64,000 nucleotides of DNA from NCBI RefSeq assembly GCF_024653915.1, contig NZ_JANLGY010000016.1:1-64000 (forward strand), written 5' to 3'. Shown one piece after another: positions 18,709 to 26,743 of this stretch. The notes under the pieces were generated by a model. It did not search any database. It was not told the DNA's origin and worked only from the letters and a program-made list of their open reading frames with translations. The stretch comes from Sulfuricaulis sp. GTDB lineage: Bacteria > Pseudomonadota > Gammaproteobacteria > Acidiferrobacterales > Sulfurifustaceae. Numbering within the stretch: position 1 is the stretch's first letter; each line of letters begins with the position of its first letter. The translations under genes and the position numbers were made by a program.

Positions 18709-19262
18709 TTAGCAGGATTATCATAACCAACGACGCGCACGTAAGGCATCATTCCACCGATGCCGGAGGACGAGGCAAATTCATTATGCTCGACCAGGAA
18801 GGCGTTCAACGCGCTCACCGCTTCCGGTTCCTTTTGCTGCATGTCCCAGCGCGTGGTACCGGCACGGATGATATTTTCCGGCGCAGGCTGAACGGCCGCC
18901 AGCGGCGTCACCGGTGACGATGCGGGGCGGTTAAACCACTGAACGCTCGCGATAGCGATGGCTGCCACGGAGGCGGCGATGGCAAATGTTCCGGCATAGC
19001 GGGTAATTTTCTGGCGCGGGAAGGAACCGGTGCCGGCGGGCTCCATGCCGATTTGCACCGCCACGCGCTCCGCCATGTCGCGCGGGATTAGCACGTCCAG
19101 ATCCTGATGCAGGGCTGAGCGCAGCAGATGGTAACGCTCCCAGGTCCGGCGCAAGTCGGCATCCTTTTCAAGAGCCGCCATGACGCGGCGTTCATCCAGA
19201 TCATCGAGTTCGTTATCCACCAGTGCGGACAACTTTTCTTTCATGTCTTCGGTGTTGCTCAT
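18705..19262 (-). CDS. rseA: Anti-sigma-E factor RseA (MucA)
   Basis: About 185 residues. The N-terminal anti-sigma domain starts MSNTEDMKEKLSALVDNELDDLDERRVM, a pattern typical of RseA/MucA; one TM helix (FAIAASVAAIAIASVQWF) and a periplasmic tail follow. It sequesters RpoE at the inner membrane. Two ATGs are close: 19268 overlaps the rpoE stop, and 19262 has GGAG at 8-base spacing. I prefer 19262. It is cotranscribed with rpoE and rseB. Confidence 0.92.
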   Translation of the reverse strand: MSNTEDMKEKLSALVDNELDDLDERRVMAALEKDADLRRTWERYHLLRSALHQDLDVLIPRDMAERVAVQIGMEPAGTGSFPRQKITRYAGTFAIAASVAAIAIASVQWFNRPASSPVTPLAAVQPAPENIIRAGTTRWDMQQKEPEAVSALNAFLVEHNEFASSSGIGGMMPYVRVVGYDNPAK

Positions 19263-19264
19263 AT

Positions 19265-19843
19265 TCATCTCTCCAGCAAAGGACGCAATTCCTGATCGAC
19301 CGCTTCGCGCGCGCGAAAAATGCGCGAGCGCACCGTGCCGATCGGACAATCCATGACCTGTGCGATCTCCTCGTAACTCATGCCATCAATCTCGCGCAAG
19401 GTGATCGCCGTGCGCAGGTCTTCCGGAAGCCCTTCGATTACCCGGTGCACGGTATTGGCAATTTCGTCCGTCAGCATCTGTCGCTCCGGTGTCGCCTGCT
19501 CGCGCAGGCTGGAACCGCCGTCGGCCAGCTCCGCAATTTCAATTTCCATGTCCGTTCCGGGCGGGCGACGTCCTTTCGACTCCAGATAATTCTTCGCCGA
19601 GTTCACGGCGATGCGGTACAACCAAGTATAGAACGCACTCTCACCTCGAAACCCGCCGATGGCGCGGTAGGCCTTGATGAGGGCCTCCTGCGTCACGTCT
19701 TCCACCTCATGCCGATCGCGCACGTAACGCGAGATCAGCTTGGCAATCTTGTGCTGGTATTTCCGGACCAGCAGGTCGAAGGCGGTTTTGTCGCCCTTCT
19801 GCACCCGTACGACCAGCTTCTGGTCAATGCTTCGCTCGCTCAT
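19265..19843 (-). CDS. rpoE: RNA polymerase sigma factor RpoE (AlgU)
   Basis: A 192-residue ECF sigma factor that controls envelope-stress genes. Region 2 contains YQHKIAKLISRYVRDRHEVEDVTQEALIKAYRAIGGFRGESAFYTWLYRI, and region 4 contains REIDGMSYEEIAQVMDCPIGTVRSRIFRAREA. I chose the ATG at 19843 (MSERSIDQKLV), typical for RpoE/AlgU. It heads rpoE-rseA-rseB-mucD and is divergent from nadB. A sigma-E-like promoter lies just upstream, suggesting autoregulation. Confidence 0.97.
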   Translation of the reverse strand: MSERSIDQKLVVRVQKGDKTAFDLLVRKYQHKIAKLISRYVRDRHEVEDVTQEALIKAYRAIGGFRGESAFYTWLYRIAVNSAKNYLESKGRRPPGTDMEIEIAELADGGSSLREQATPERQMLTDEIANTVHRVIEGLPEDLRTAITLREIDGMSYEEIAQVMDCPIGTVRSRIFRAREAVDQELRPLLER

Positions 19844-19885
19844 GGGGTTTGAACCCCCTGCGCATGACGGGGCATACCGAAACTG

Positions 19886-19912
19886 ATTGACTGCCAGAAA
19901 TGGCCGAAGTTC
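19886..19912 (-). promoter_or_regulatory. Sigma-E type promoter of the rpoE operon
   Basis: On the minus strand a -35 GAACTT (19912-19907) and a -10 TCAAT (19890-19886) are separated by 16 bases, matching the RpoE consensus (GAACTT, 16-17 bases, TCnnA). The expected start leaves a leader of about 36 bases before the rpoE ATG. This is the standard autoregulatory design of the operon. Confidence 0.6.
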
Positions 19913-20053
19913 GCTGGCAAAGCCTGAAAAAAAGGGGATTTCTTGTTCAATTTTCCGTCCCTGAAGCTGCGTTGGCCCGATCAGTGCGGGCCGACTCGTG
20001 TGATAGGATATCGTAAACGTCACCAACGTGTCCTCCCCTCGCCCACATCCCGC

Positions 20054-21694
20054 ATGACCACATCGCAGTCGTCCGATGTCCTGATTATCGGCGGCGGAGT
20101 TGCCGGCCTGAGCCTCGCCCTGCGAATTGCGGATCAGGCACGCGTCACCATTCTGGCCAAGGCCGCGCTCACCGAAGGCTCAAGCCTGTACGCCCAAGGC
20201 GGTGTCGCCGCGGTATTGAACGGCGAAGAAGACAGCTTTGATTCTCACATCCAGGACACGATCAACGCCGGCGCCGGCCTGTGTCACCGGGACACGGTGG
20301 AATTCACCGTGCGTGAAGGACCGGCGGCGGTCAATTGGCTCATCGAGCGCGGTGTGCCCTTCAGTCGCGAGGAACATCCGCACAATGGCCTCGAATATCA
20401 CCTGACACGCGAGGGCGGTCACAGCCACCGCCGCGTGATCCATGCCGCTGACGCCACCGGCCGCGCCGTGGAAACCACGCTGGAAGGTCTGGTGCGCCGT
20501 CACCCCAATATCACGCTGCGTGAAAATCACATTGCCATTGACCTCATTACCAGCCAGAAACTCGGTCGCTCGGAGGGCAATCGTTGTCTGGGTGCGTACG
20601 CGCTCGACAAGGAAAGCGGCCATATCCTGGCCTACAGTTCCCGATTTTTGGTGCTGGCTGCGGGCGGAGCGTGCAAGGCCTATCTATATACAAGCAATCC
20701 GGACACATCCACGGGCGATGGCATTGCCATGGCCTGGCGCGCCGGCTGCCGCGTGGCCAATATGGAGTTCGTGCAGTTCCACCCGACTTGTCTCTATCAC
20801 CCGCGCGCCAAGTCTTTCCTCATTTCCGAGGCAGTCCGCGGCGAAGGTGGCAAGCTTACGCTCCCCGATGGCACGGCCTTCATGCAGGATCACGATCCGC
20901 GCGGTGAACTGGCCTCACGCGATATCGTCGCACGCGCCATCGACTATGAGATGAAACGTGGCGGTCTCGATTACGTGCACCTGGATATCAGTCACAAGCC
21001 GGCGGATTTCATCAAGGAGCATTTCCCGACGATTTATCAACGCTGCAAGGATTACGGTTACGACATCACGCGCGCGCCGATCCCGGTGGTGCCGGCGGCG
21101 CACTATACCTGCGGCGGAATCATGACCGACCTGTCCGCCCGCGCCGACCTGGCACAGCTTTATGCCGTCGGTGAATGCTCTTTTACCGGCCTGCACGGGG
21201 CCAATCGCCTTGCCAGCAACTCCCTGCTGGAATGTCTGGTGTTCGCCAAAGCGGCGGCCGACGACATCCTGAAGCAACTACCCGCCGCCGGCCCGGTTCC
21301 GGAAGGCTTGCCGGCGTGGGACGAAAGTCGCGTCACCGATCCCGATGAGCAGGTCGTGGTCTCACATAACTGGGATGAACTGCGTCGCGGCATGTGGAGT
21401 TACGTCGGCATCGTGCGCACCACCAAGCGCCTGCAGCGCGCGCAACACCGGGTGAACATGCTGAAAGAAGAGGTACGGGAGTTCTACAGTAACTTTAAAG
21501 TTACCAACGATCTTATTGAATTACGTAATTTATTATTGGTATCGGAATTGATCATCCAGTCTGCACTCGCGCGCCGCGAATCGCGCGGGCTGCATTTCAC
21601 GCGTGACTTTCCTCAGCCCAGATCGGGCGCCCCACAAGACACCATACTTACGCCGCCACCGCCTGAAGTTTCAGGGCGACGCGCCAACGCCTGA
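20054..21694 (+). CDS. nadB: L-aspartate oxidase
   Basis: A 546-residue flavoprotein that oxidises L-aspartate to iminoaspartate, the first step of NAD synthesis. FAD binding is shown by DVLIIGGGVAGLSLAL. The succinate dehydrogenase/fumarate reductase-like body includes SLYAQGGVAAVL, EFVQFHPTCLYHP, SEAVRGEGGKL and GLHGANRLASNSLLECLVF. I chose the ATG at 20054 (MTTSQSSDV) ahead of the dinucleotide-binding strand. It is divergent from rpoE, a common gammaproteobacterial arrangement, and its 3' end overlaps cptA antisense by 47 bases. Confidence 0.96.
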   Translation: MTTSQSSDVLIIGGGVAGLSLALRIADQARVTILAKAALTEGSSLYAQGGVAAVLNGEEDSFDSHIQDTINAGAGLCHRDTVEFTVREGPAAVNWLIERGVPFSREEHPHNGLEYHLTREGGHSHRRVIHAADATGRAVETTLEGLVRRHPNITLRENHIAIDLITSQKLGRSEGNRCLGAYALDKESGHILAYSSRFLVLAAGGACKAYLYTSNPDTSTGDGIAMAWRAGCRVANMEFVQFHPTCLYHPRAKSFLISEAVRGEGGKLTLPDGTAFMQDHDPRGELASRDIVARAIDYEMKRGGLDYVHLDISHKPADFIKEHFPTIYQRCKDYGYDITRAPIPVVPAAHYTCGGIMTDLSARADLAQLYAVGECSFTGLHGANRLASNSLLECLVFAKAAADDILKQLPAAGPVPEGLPAWDESRVTDPDEQVVVSHNWDELRRGMWSYVGIVRTTKRLQRAQHRVNMLKEEVREFYSNFKVTNDLIELRNLLLVSELIIQSALARRESRGLHFTRDFPQPRSGAPQDTILTPPPPEVSGRRANA

Positions 21695-22094
21695 ACGACT
21701 CCGGCTCGACCGCATCTGCGGCAATCGCCAGATTCACCGGCCAGCGGTGACCTTCCAGTCGCAAACTCATCAGTGTTACCCCGGGGTGCACCAACCGGCT
21801 TGTGATCCGGGCCGGCAGCCATGTATCGCTCCCCGCCATACGAACCGAGGCCATGCCTTCATTATCCAGTTCGATCGCCTGGATGCTCAAGGGCCCAGAG
21901 CGCCAAGCATGGGTGATCAAAGAATAATAAAGGCTCGATCCGAGTAGGGCCCAAAGAACCATGCGCAACCACCAGGGAACAGGTACGGCAGCCACTAAAG
22001 CCATCGCACCCAAGTGCGCAGCCAAAAATATCCCGGCCAATAGATAGGAAACTTTTATGTTTAAAATCAGGTTAGTTTCTGATTTTTGCGACAA
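21648..22094 (-). CDS. CptA/YgfX-like membrane protein
   Basis: A 148-residue protein with two hydrophobic helices in the N-terminal half (VSYLLAGIFLAAHLGAMALVA and WWLRMVLWALLGSSLYYSLI) and a soluble C-terminal part with LLxxx-type strands. Size, topology and position directly downstream of sdhE identify the YgfX/CptA family; its role (proposed toxin-like inhibitor of cytoskeletal polymers, or an SdhE partner) is unsettled. The only start in frame is TTG at 22094, overlapping sdhE by 23 bases. The 3' end overlaps nadB. Confidence 0.75.
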   Translation of the reverse strand: MSQKSETNLILNIKVSYLLAGIFLAAHLGAMALVAAVPVPWWLRMVLWALLGSSLYYSLITHAWRSGPLSIQAIELDNEGMASVRMAGSDTWLPARITSRLVHPGVTLMSLRLEGHRWPVNLAIAADAVEPESFRRWRVALKLQAVAA

Positions 22095-22383
22095 GTTGCA
22101 TTAACTCTTTTTCAGGTGGTTTTTGGCTCCCTTGCAGATAGGCAAGGAGGGTTTGGTCCGATGTGGTCAAAAGTTTTTCAAAAGCATCCTGCTCGTCGGA
22201 GGTGAGACTGGCATAGCGCTGGTCGAGGAATTCCTTGAGGACCACGTCCAGTTCCAGCAATCCTCGCCGGGAGCGCCAGCGCAACCGGTCATATCGACGC
22301 GCGTCGTTTGCGCTTCGGCTTGCTCCCTTCTCCCCCGGCGGGAGAAGGGGTGGGGATGAGGGGGAAGGAGACTTTTCCGTCAC
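22072..22383 (-). CDS. sdhE: FAD assembly factor SdhE, with extended N-terminus
   Basis: The core RLRWRSRRGLLELDVVLKEFLDQRYASLT...LLAYLQG is the SdhE (YgfY) signature; the RGxxE part promotes covalent flavinylation of SdhA. The probable start is GTG at 22383, overlapping the sdhB stop (GTGA), which gives 103 residues instead of the usual 80-90. The extra part (SPSPSSPPLLPPGEKGAS) is encoded by a palindromic intergenic-type repeat found twice elsewhere in the window. A TTG just before RWRSRRG is an alternative start that would leave the repeat outside the gene. Confidence 0.88.
   Translation of the reverse strand: MTEKSPSPSSPPLLPPGEKGASRSANDARRYDRLRWRSRRGLLELDVVLKEFLDQRYASLTSDEQDAFEKLLTTSDQTLLAYLQGSQKPPEKELMQLVAKIRN
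22321..22372. repeat. G/C-rich palindromic repeat within the sdhE 5' end
   Basis: A REP-like palindrome built on CTTCTCCCCCGGCGGGAGAAG, flanked by a purine-rich GGGGTGGGGATGAGGGGG arm. The same family occurs as inverted pairs at 51905-52026 and 57719-57816. Here it lies between the sdhB stop and the conserved sdhE core and is open in the sdhE frame. Confidence 0.8.
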
Positions 22384-23075
22384 AAGACGCGCTTCGCCAG
22401 CATCATCTTTATATGCCCGATGGCCTTGGCCGGGTTCAGTCCCTTGGGGCAGACTTCGGTGCAATTCATGATGGTATGGCAACGGAACAGCTTATAAGGA
22501 TCTTCCAGATCGTCGAGGCGCTCGCCGGTGGCTTGGTCGCGACTATCCGCCAGAAAACGCCAAGATTGCAGTAAGGCCGCCGGCCCCAGAAACTTATCGG
22601 GATTCCACCAGAATGACGGGCAAGCCGTTGTACAACAGGCACAAAGTACGCACTCGTAAAGACCGTCCAGCTTGTCGCGGTCTTCCGGCGCCTGTAGCCG
22701 CTCAATCTCCGGCTCCGGATCATGATTGATCACCCAAGGCTTCACCGCCCGGTAGGCGCTGTAAAACTGGCTCAGGTCCACAATCAGGTCACGCACTACC
22801 GGTACACCCGAGAGCGGCTTTAGCTCAATCGGCTGCCTCAGGCTATCCAGCGGGGTGATGCAGGCCAAGCCGTTGCGGCCATTGATATTCATTCCGTCTG
22901 ACCCACAGACCCCCTCTCTGCAGGAACGCCGGAATCCGAGGCTGTCATCCTGTTGCTTGAGCAACAGCAGCGCATCCAGCAACATGACCGCCCCACTGTC
23001 ATCGGACAGCTCGTAGGCCTGCATACGCGGCTTTTTGTCGGTTTCGGGATTGAAGCGATAGATCGAAAATCGCAT
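22380..23075 (-). CDS. sdhB: Succinate dehydrogenase iron-sulfur subunit
   Basis: A 231-residue SdhB that passes electrons from SdhA to ubiquinone. The [2Fe-2S] ligands are in SCREGVCGSDGMNINGRNGLAC, the first [4Fe-4S]/[3Fe-4S] set in CVLCACCTTACPSFWWNP, and the last in CHTIMNCTEVCPKGLNPAKA. It is full length and begins MRFSIYRFNPE. It is followed by sdhE, but sdhA lies about 6.5 kb upstream on the same strand beyond an inserted region, so it needs its own promoter or long read-through. Confidence 0.97.
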   Translation of the reverse strand: MRFSIYRFNPETDKKPRMQAYELSDDSGAVMLLDALLLLKQQDDSLGFRRSCREGVCGSDGMNINGRNGLACITPLDSLRQPIELKPLSGVPVVRDLIVDLSQFYSAYRAVKPWVINHDPEPEIERLQAPEDRDKLDGLYECVLCACCTTACPSFWWNPDKFLGPAALLQSWRFLADSRDQATGERLDDLEDPYKLFRCHTIMNCTEVCPKGLNPAKAIGHIKMMLAKRVL

Positions 23076-23238
23076 GCGTTGAGTTTAGCCGTTTGTCCTA
23101 CCCTGTGAAACACCGGAAAACCCGGCATTTACTACCCGAAACAGCCCGGAATACCAACCAGTAATCCCCATGTTTCCCGCCTTTGGTCGGCCCAAGGCGG
23201 CTCGCTCCCGGAACTACGCTAATAATTAACACATCAGA

Positions 23239-23271
23239 CACGGAAACAGCTCCAGAGAGAGCGTTTCCGTG
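23239..23271 (+). promoter_or_regulatory. Leader hairpin before the membrane/VWA gene pair
   Basis: CACGGAAAC at 23239-23247 pairs perfectly with GTTTCCGTG at 23263-23271 (AGC/GCT-type bases extend it), ending about 20 bases before the ATG and just ahead of the GGGAGAG ribosome-binding site. It could control translation or stabilise the mRNA; there is no T-run of terminator type. Confidence 0.45.
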
Positions 23272-23291
23272 TTTCACATTGGGAGAGAGCC

Positions 23292-24770
23292 ATGGAAATT
23301 CTGCACGCCTTAATCGTCTGGCCGGACCAGCTGTTGTTGTCCCTGCTGCTTCTGTTTTTCATCGCTGTCCCAATACTCTACGGCGCGCGCCAGGCGATGC
23401 ACAGCCTGCTGCATGCCATGTTCCGCGCGGTCAGCAATCCGCTGCGCCTGATGTCACGCTGGCTGTTCAAGTCAGCCGATGCGCTACGTGAGCGCAACAA
23501 GCTCGTGCTGTTGTCACGCGGACGCGAAGAGGTCTCGCTCAACATCGTCAAGGAATTCGACCGCGTCACCAGCCTGGTCGAACGCGACCTGCACGGTTAC
23601 CCGGCGCTGCAGCGCAAGCTCATGGACGAGATCACGCGCATCGAGGAGGAATTCCAGAAATGCGGTGAAGTACCGCCGCCGCCTCCGGAATGGACCAAGG
23701 CCGTGGCCGCCATCGCCAAGATCAAACCCTCTGGCGATGGGCTGGTGGAACGGATACTGGAAGACATCAGTAACTCTATTGATGATGTCTACGACAAAGT
23801 TGTCGCCGAGTACCGCGAGTCATCCAAGCAACGCCATAATATTCTCAAGAACTTCATGCCGTTCTGGCGCTCAGTCGACCGCAGTCTGAAACGGGTCGAC
23901 AAGGATCTCACCGGCATGCAGCAGAGCGCCGCCAAGATCGACGAGCAGGTTGAGAAGTTCAAACAGATCCATGCCAAGAGCGAAAATGCCGAACATTCGC
24001 TGACCTCCTCCTCCACAATCCTGTTCGTGATTTCGCTGCTGGCGATCACGATCGCCGCCGGTGGCGCGTTCGTGAACTTCTGGCTCATCGAGCGTCCGAT
24101 GGCCGCCATGGTCGGCGGGTCCGAATACATCGTCGGCGATATTCAGGCATCTTATCTCGCCGCTATGGTGATTATCTTCTTCGAGACTCTGATGGGTTTG
24201 TTCCTGATGGAGTCGCTGGGCTACACCCATCTGTTCCCGCTCAACAACCTCAACAATCGCATGCGGCGCTGGCTGGTATGGATTTCCTTCAGCATCCTGC
24301 TGATTCTTGCCGGCGTGGAAGTAGCGCTGGCAGTCATGCGCGACTTGATCATTTCGGCTGATATCGCGCTGAAACAGGAACTGGCCGGTGGCAGCGCTGT
24401 TACCGCCGCAGTAGCCAATTCCTGGGCGCTCGATATTCCCAAGGCGGCTCAGATGATCCTCGGCTTCACCCTGCCCTTCGCGCTGGCCTTTGTGGCCATC
24501 CCGCTGGAGTACCTTATCCATTCCGGGCGCACGGTGTTCGGCGCATTGCTGGTACTTTCCATCCGTGCGCTGGGTTTTGCCATGCGTTTCATTTCCACGA
24601 TGGTGCACCAGATCGGCAAGGGCACTGGGTACCTTTATGATGCCATCATCTTTCTGCCACTGATCATTGAGCGCGCTGTGATGAATCGTGGCCCACGCCA
24701 AGCCACACTGCCACCGGGCAGTTCAGGCGGCATGGCCGCCTTATCCAAACACGGGGAGCATGTACTGTGA
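23292..24770 (+). CDS. Polytopic membrane protein with cytoplasmic coiled coil, VWA partner
   Basis: A 492-residue protein I do not recognise. It has an N-terminal hydrophobic helix (about 10-30), a long charged and partly coiled region (about 50-240) with KRVDKDLTGMQQSAAKIDEQVEKFKQIHAKSENAEHS, then about five membrane helices between 245 and 450 (for example ILFVISLLAITIAAGGAF and YLAAMVIIFFETLMGLFLM). The ATG has GGGAGAG upstream. The next gene starts inside its stop (GTGA) and encodes a VWA lipoprotein, so the two products very likely form one complex in the envelope. Confidence 0.75.
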   Translation: MEILHALIVWPDQLLLSLLLLFFIAVPILYGARQAMHSLLHAMFRAVSNPLRLMSRWLFKSADALRERNKLVLLSRGREEVSLNIVKEFDRVTSLVERDLHGYPALQRKLMDEITRIEEEFQKCGEVPPPPPEWTKAVAAIAKIKPSGDGLVERILEDISNSIDDVYDKVVAEYRESSKQRHNILKNFMPFWRSVDRSLKRVDKDLTGMQQSAAKIDEQVEKFKQIHAKSENAEHSLTSSSTILFVISLLAITIAAGGAFVNFWLIERPMAAMVGGSEYIVGDIQASYLAAMVIIFFETLMGLFLMESLGYTHLFPLNNLNNRMRRWLVWISFSILLILAGVEVALAVMRDLIISADIALKQELAGGSAVTAAVANSWALDIPKAAQMILGFTLPFALAFVAIPLEYLIHSGRTVFGALLVLSIRALGFAMRFISTMVHQIGKGTGYLYDAIIFLPLIIERAVMNRGPRQATLPPGSSGGMAALSKHGEHVL

Positions 24771-25432
24771 GCCGGCGCTTCTGGATTATTCCTGTTCTGG
24801 CGTTAAGCCTGTTCGCCATCTCCTGCGCTGACCAACGTACCCACGCACAAGCGGTCTACATGCTGGTGGACACCTCGGGGACTTACTCCAAAGAACTCGA
24901 CAAGGCCCAGCGCGTCGTGAGCTACATGCTGGGCACGCTGAAGGCCGGTGATTCCTTCGCCGTGGCGCGGGTCAAGAGCCGCAGCTTTTCCGAGAAAGAT
25001 ATTATTGCCAAGGTGTCTCTGGGCAAAGACCCGATGCAGATGAACAACCAGAAGCGCGAGTTCGCGCACAAGGTCGGCACCTTCAAGGCCGACCTCAAAA
25101 AAGGCAGCGCCTACACCGACATCACCGGCGGCATGATCCAGGCCTCGGAATTCCTGAACGAGACCGGCGCCGGACAGAAAACCATCCTGATTTTCTCCGA
25201 CATGCAGGAAGAGCTGGACTACAAAACCGTGCGCGATTTTCCGATCGATTTAAAAGGCATACGCATCATCGCGCTGAACGTCACCAAGCTCACCACCGAC
25301 AACGTTGATCCGCGACGTTATATGGGGCGTCTGGAATGGTGGGAAAAGCGCGCCCGCGACGCCGGGGCTTCAGACTGGAAGGTGGTGAACGATCTGGAGC
25401 ATCTGGAGCGCATCTTTAAGGGCCGAGGATAA
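24767..25432 (+). CDS. VWA-domain lipoprotein, coupled to membrane protein
   Basis: A 221-residue protein with a signal peptide and a lipobox-like end ISC at Cys20. The mature part is a von Willebrand factor A fold: MLVDTSGTYSKELDK supplies the MIDAS DxSxT/S loop, AYTDITGGMIQASEFL the Thr loop, and ILIFSDMQEE the second Asp, so metal binding looks intact. VWA domains mediate protein contacts. It begins with GTG overlapping the stop of the preceding membrane-protein gene. I know no characterised system made of this pair. Confidence 0.8.
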   Translation: MSRRFWIIPVLALSLFAISCADQRTHAQAVYMLVDTSGTYSKELDKAQRVVSYMLGTLKAGDSFAVARVKSRSFSEKDIIAKVSLGKDPMQMNNQKREFAHKVGTFKADLKKGSAYTDITGGMIQASEFLNETGAGQKTILIFSDMQEELDYKTVRDFPIDLKGIRIIALNVTKLTTDNVDPRRYMGRLEWWEKRARDAGASDWKVVNDLEHLERIFKGRG

Positions 25433-25568
25433 GAAATGTCCTATGAGTTCGGTGTTGTGACAAAAGCGCATCTGCAGCGAGTAATTATCTAACCTCTTTT
25501 TACAAGAAGCTGTAACCTGTCTGCTATCGGCCAGAAGCAGCCGGTCGGGTTATCCTTAAAAACCTGAC

Positions 25569-25628
25569 ACTCAACGTTCACGTAAAATGCGCGAGCTTGC
25601 GAGCAAACTAATTGACGCGTTGTTAAGT
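25569..25628 (-). other. attC site 1 (end of array)
   Basis: Read on the minus strand, the inverse core ACTTAAC (ends at 25628) and the core GTTGAGT (25575-25569) pair at 6 of 7 positions, and match RYYYAAC and GTTRRRY. The arms ACGCGTCAAT and ATTTTACGTG are partly complementary, around a GCTCGCAAGC inner palindrome. Length is 60 bases. The TAA of the upstream gene lies inside the inverse core. Confidence 0.75.
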
Positions 25629-26384
25629 GCATATTTCTCGAATCTTATTTCCCATCAACTTCAATAAATAATTGCTATTTAGACCGGAAGGACCAGAGAA
25701 GAATGGAATGACTACTAATTTAGTCTGCTCATCAATATTGACCCAATAGTAGCGTCTTTTATATTGTCTATTGTTTTCCGAGGTAGGAGTAATGTCTTCA
25801 TATTTAATAAGTCCACTAGTACTTTGGCCCCCACCGAAGCACATAAAGAACTCGCGTAGATAACTTACTCCTGTGCAAATAATTAATTTAGGCGCTTTCT
25901 CTTCTCTGAGCCTGGATAAGGCGGGGAATCTGTTCATAAAGCACCAAGTTTGAAATAAGTGCTTTTCATCAAACCCGGTGATTTCTTTTAATTTATATTT
26001 TTGCCAGAGAGATTCGTTTGTTGAATCAAATGCTATTGGGTATAGATTCAATTTGAACAATTCTGATCCATCCCATTTATTTAGAGCAAGATCCCTGTAA
26101 TCTTCGCCACTTTCTCCCTGCATGGCCGCGTAAAGCTTCGCAAAGCTCCTGCCATATGGATATGTGATGCTGTCTTTCCATTTAAACAGGTTTTGTTCTG
26201 GAGTGAACTTGCCCTTACTGATTTCTTCAGGCAAATGCTTTTCATAGTAAATTCCGTCTTCGTAACTGCCGCCTCCCCATTCAATTCCACAAAGCCAAGT
26301 GTCGGCCTCTATATTTCCACCATCACAGCCCGACAAAGAACAAACCCACTCTTGAAAATTCTTAGGTATCATCAATACTTCCAT
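25623..26384 (-). CDS. Cassette protein, possible UDG-superfamily fold
   Basis: About 253 residues, no clear family. An N-terminal strand TWLCGIEWGGG, a middle strand KLIICTGVSYLREFF, and a C-terminal VVIPFFSGPSGLNSNYLLKLMG line up with the glycine-rich, central and HPSGxN-like motifs of uracil-DNA-glycosylase-fold proteins, but the His is missing and the match is by eye only. I took the ATG at 26384 (MEVLMIPKN); ATG 26372 is possible. It is A+T-rich compared with sdh genes. Its stop codon is inside attC site 1. No attC is visible between it and the zinc-ribbon gene, so the two may share a cassette. Confidence 0.6.
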   Translation of the reverse strand: MEVLMIPKNFQEWVCSLSGCDGGNIEADTWLCGIEWGGGSYEDGIYYEKHLPEEISKGKFTPEQNLFKWKDSITYPYGRSFAKLYAAMQGESGEDYRDLALNKWDGSELFKLNLYPIAFDSTNESLWQKYKLKEITGFDEKHLFQTWCFMNRFPALSRLREEKAPKLIICTGVSYLREFFMCFGGGQSTSGLIKYEDITPTSENNRQYKRRYYWVNIDEQTKLVVIPFFSGPSGLNSNYLLKLMGNKIREICT

Positions 26385-26521
26385 ATGCGCTAGCAAGCGC
26401 TATCCGGTATCTCATTGTCAAAGTCCTCGCTAAGGTCGATTTGAGTGAGAGGCTTGAAGCTACCGGAAAGGATTTAAGCCACCAGATATACATCTAGTTT
26501 GGCCTGTAATTACAGATTTTC

Positions 26522-26707
26522 TCAGTCAGCGGTAGTGACGGTGTCCAGAGAATTGCAAAACGGGCAGACGTTTACAGCCCCGGGGAAAGAAGGATAATTA
26601 GGAACCTTGCCGGGCTGCTGAATGCAATTCTCGCACCAAATTTGTTTACATTTAGTACACTGCCTCATATTACAACCACTAGTAGAGCAATAACGACAGG
26701 AAGCCAT
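26522..26707 (-). CDS. Zinc-ribbon microprotein in cassette
   Basis: A 61-residue cysteine-rich protein. CRYCSTSGC, CTKCKQIWCENC and CPFC give at least eight cysteines in CxxC pairs, enough for two structural zinc sites. The start is well supported by AAGGAGA 7 bases before the ATG. No family assigned. It follows an attC-like site and precedes the possible UDG-fold gene, so it could be the first gene of a two-gene cassette. Confidence 0.65.
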   Translation of the reverse strand: MASCRYCSTSGCNMRQCTKCKQIWCENCIQQPGKVPNYPSFPGAVNVCPFCNSLDTVTTAD

Positions 26708-26743
26708 ACGATTCTCCTTTCACTTTAGAGAGTTCTACTTATC

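Noticed and set aside
23292-25432. Zorya-type defence pair (ZorA/ZorB)
   Set aside because: The membrane protein has no MotA-like motif and the lipoprotein has a VWA fold, not an OmpA-like domain.
25488-25494. A further core-like GTTAGAT on the minus strand past attC site 1
   Set aside because: No matching inverse core or paired arms are visible within a normal attC length, so it may be chance.
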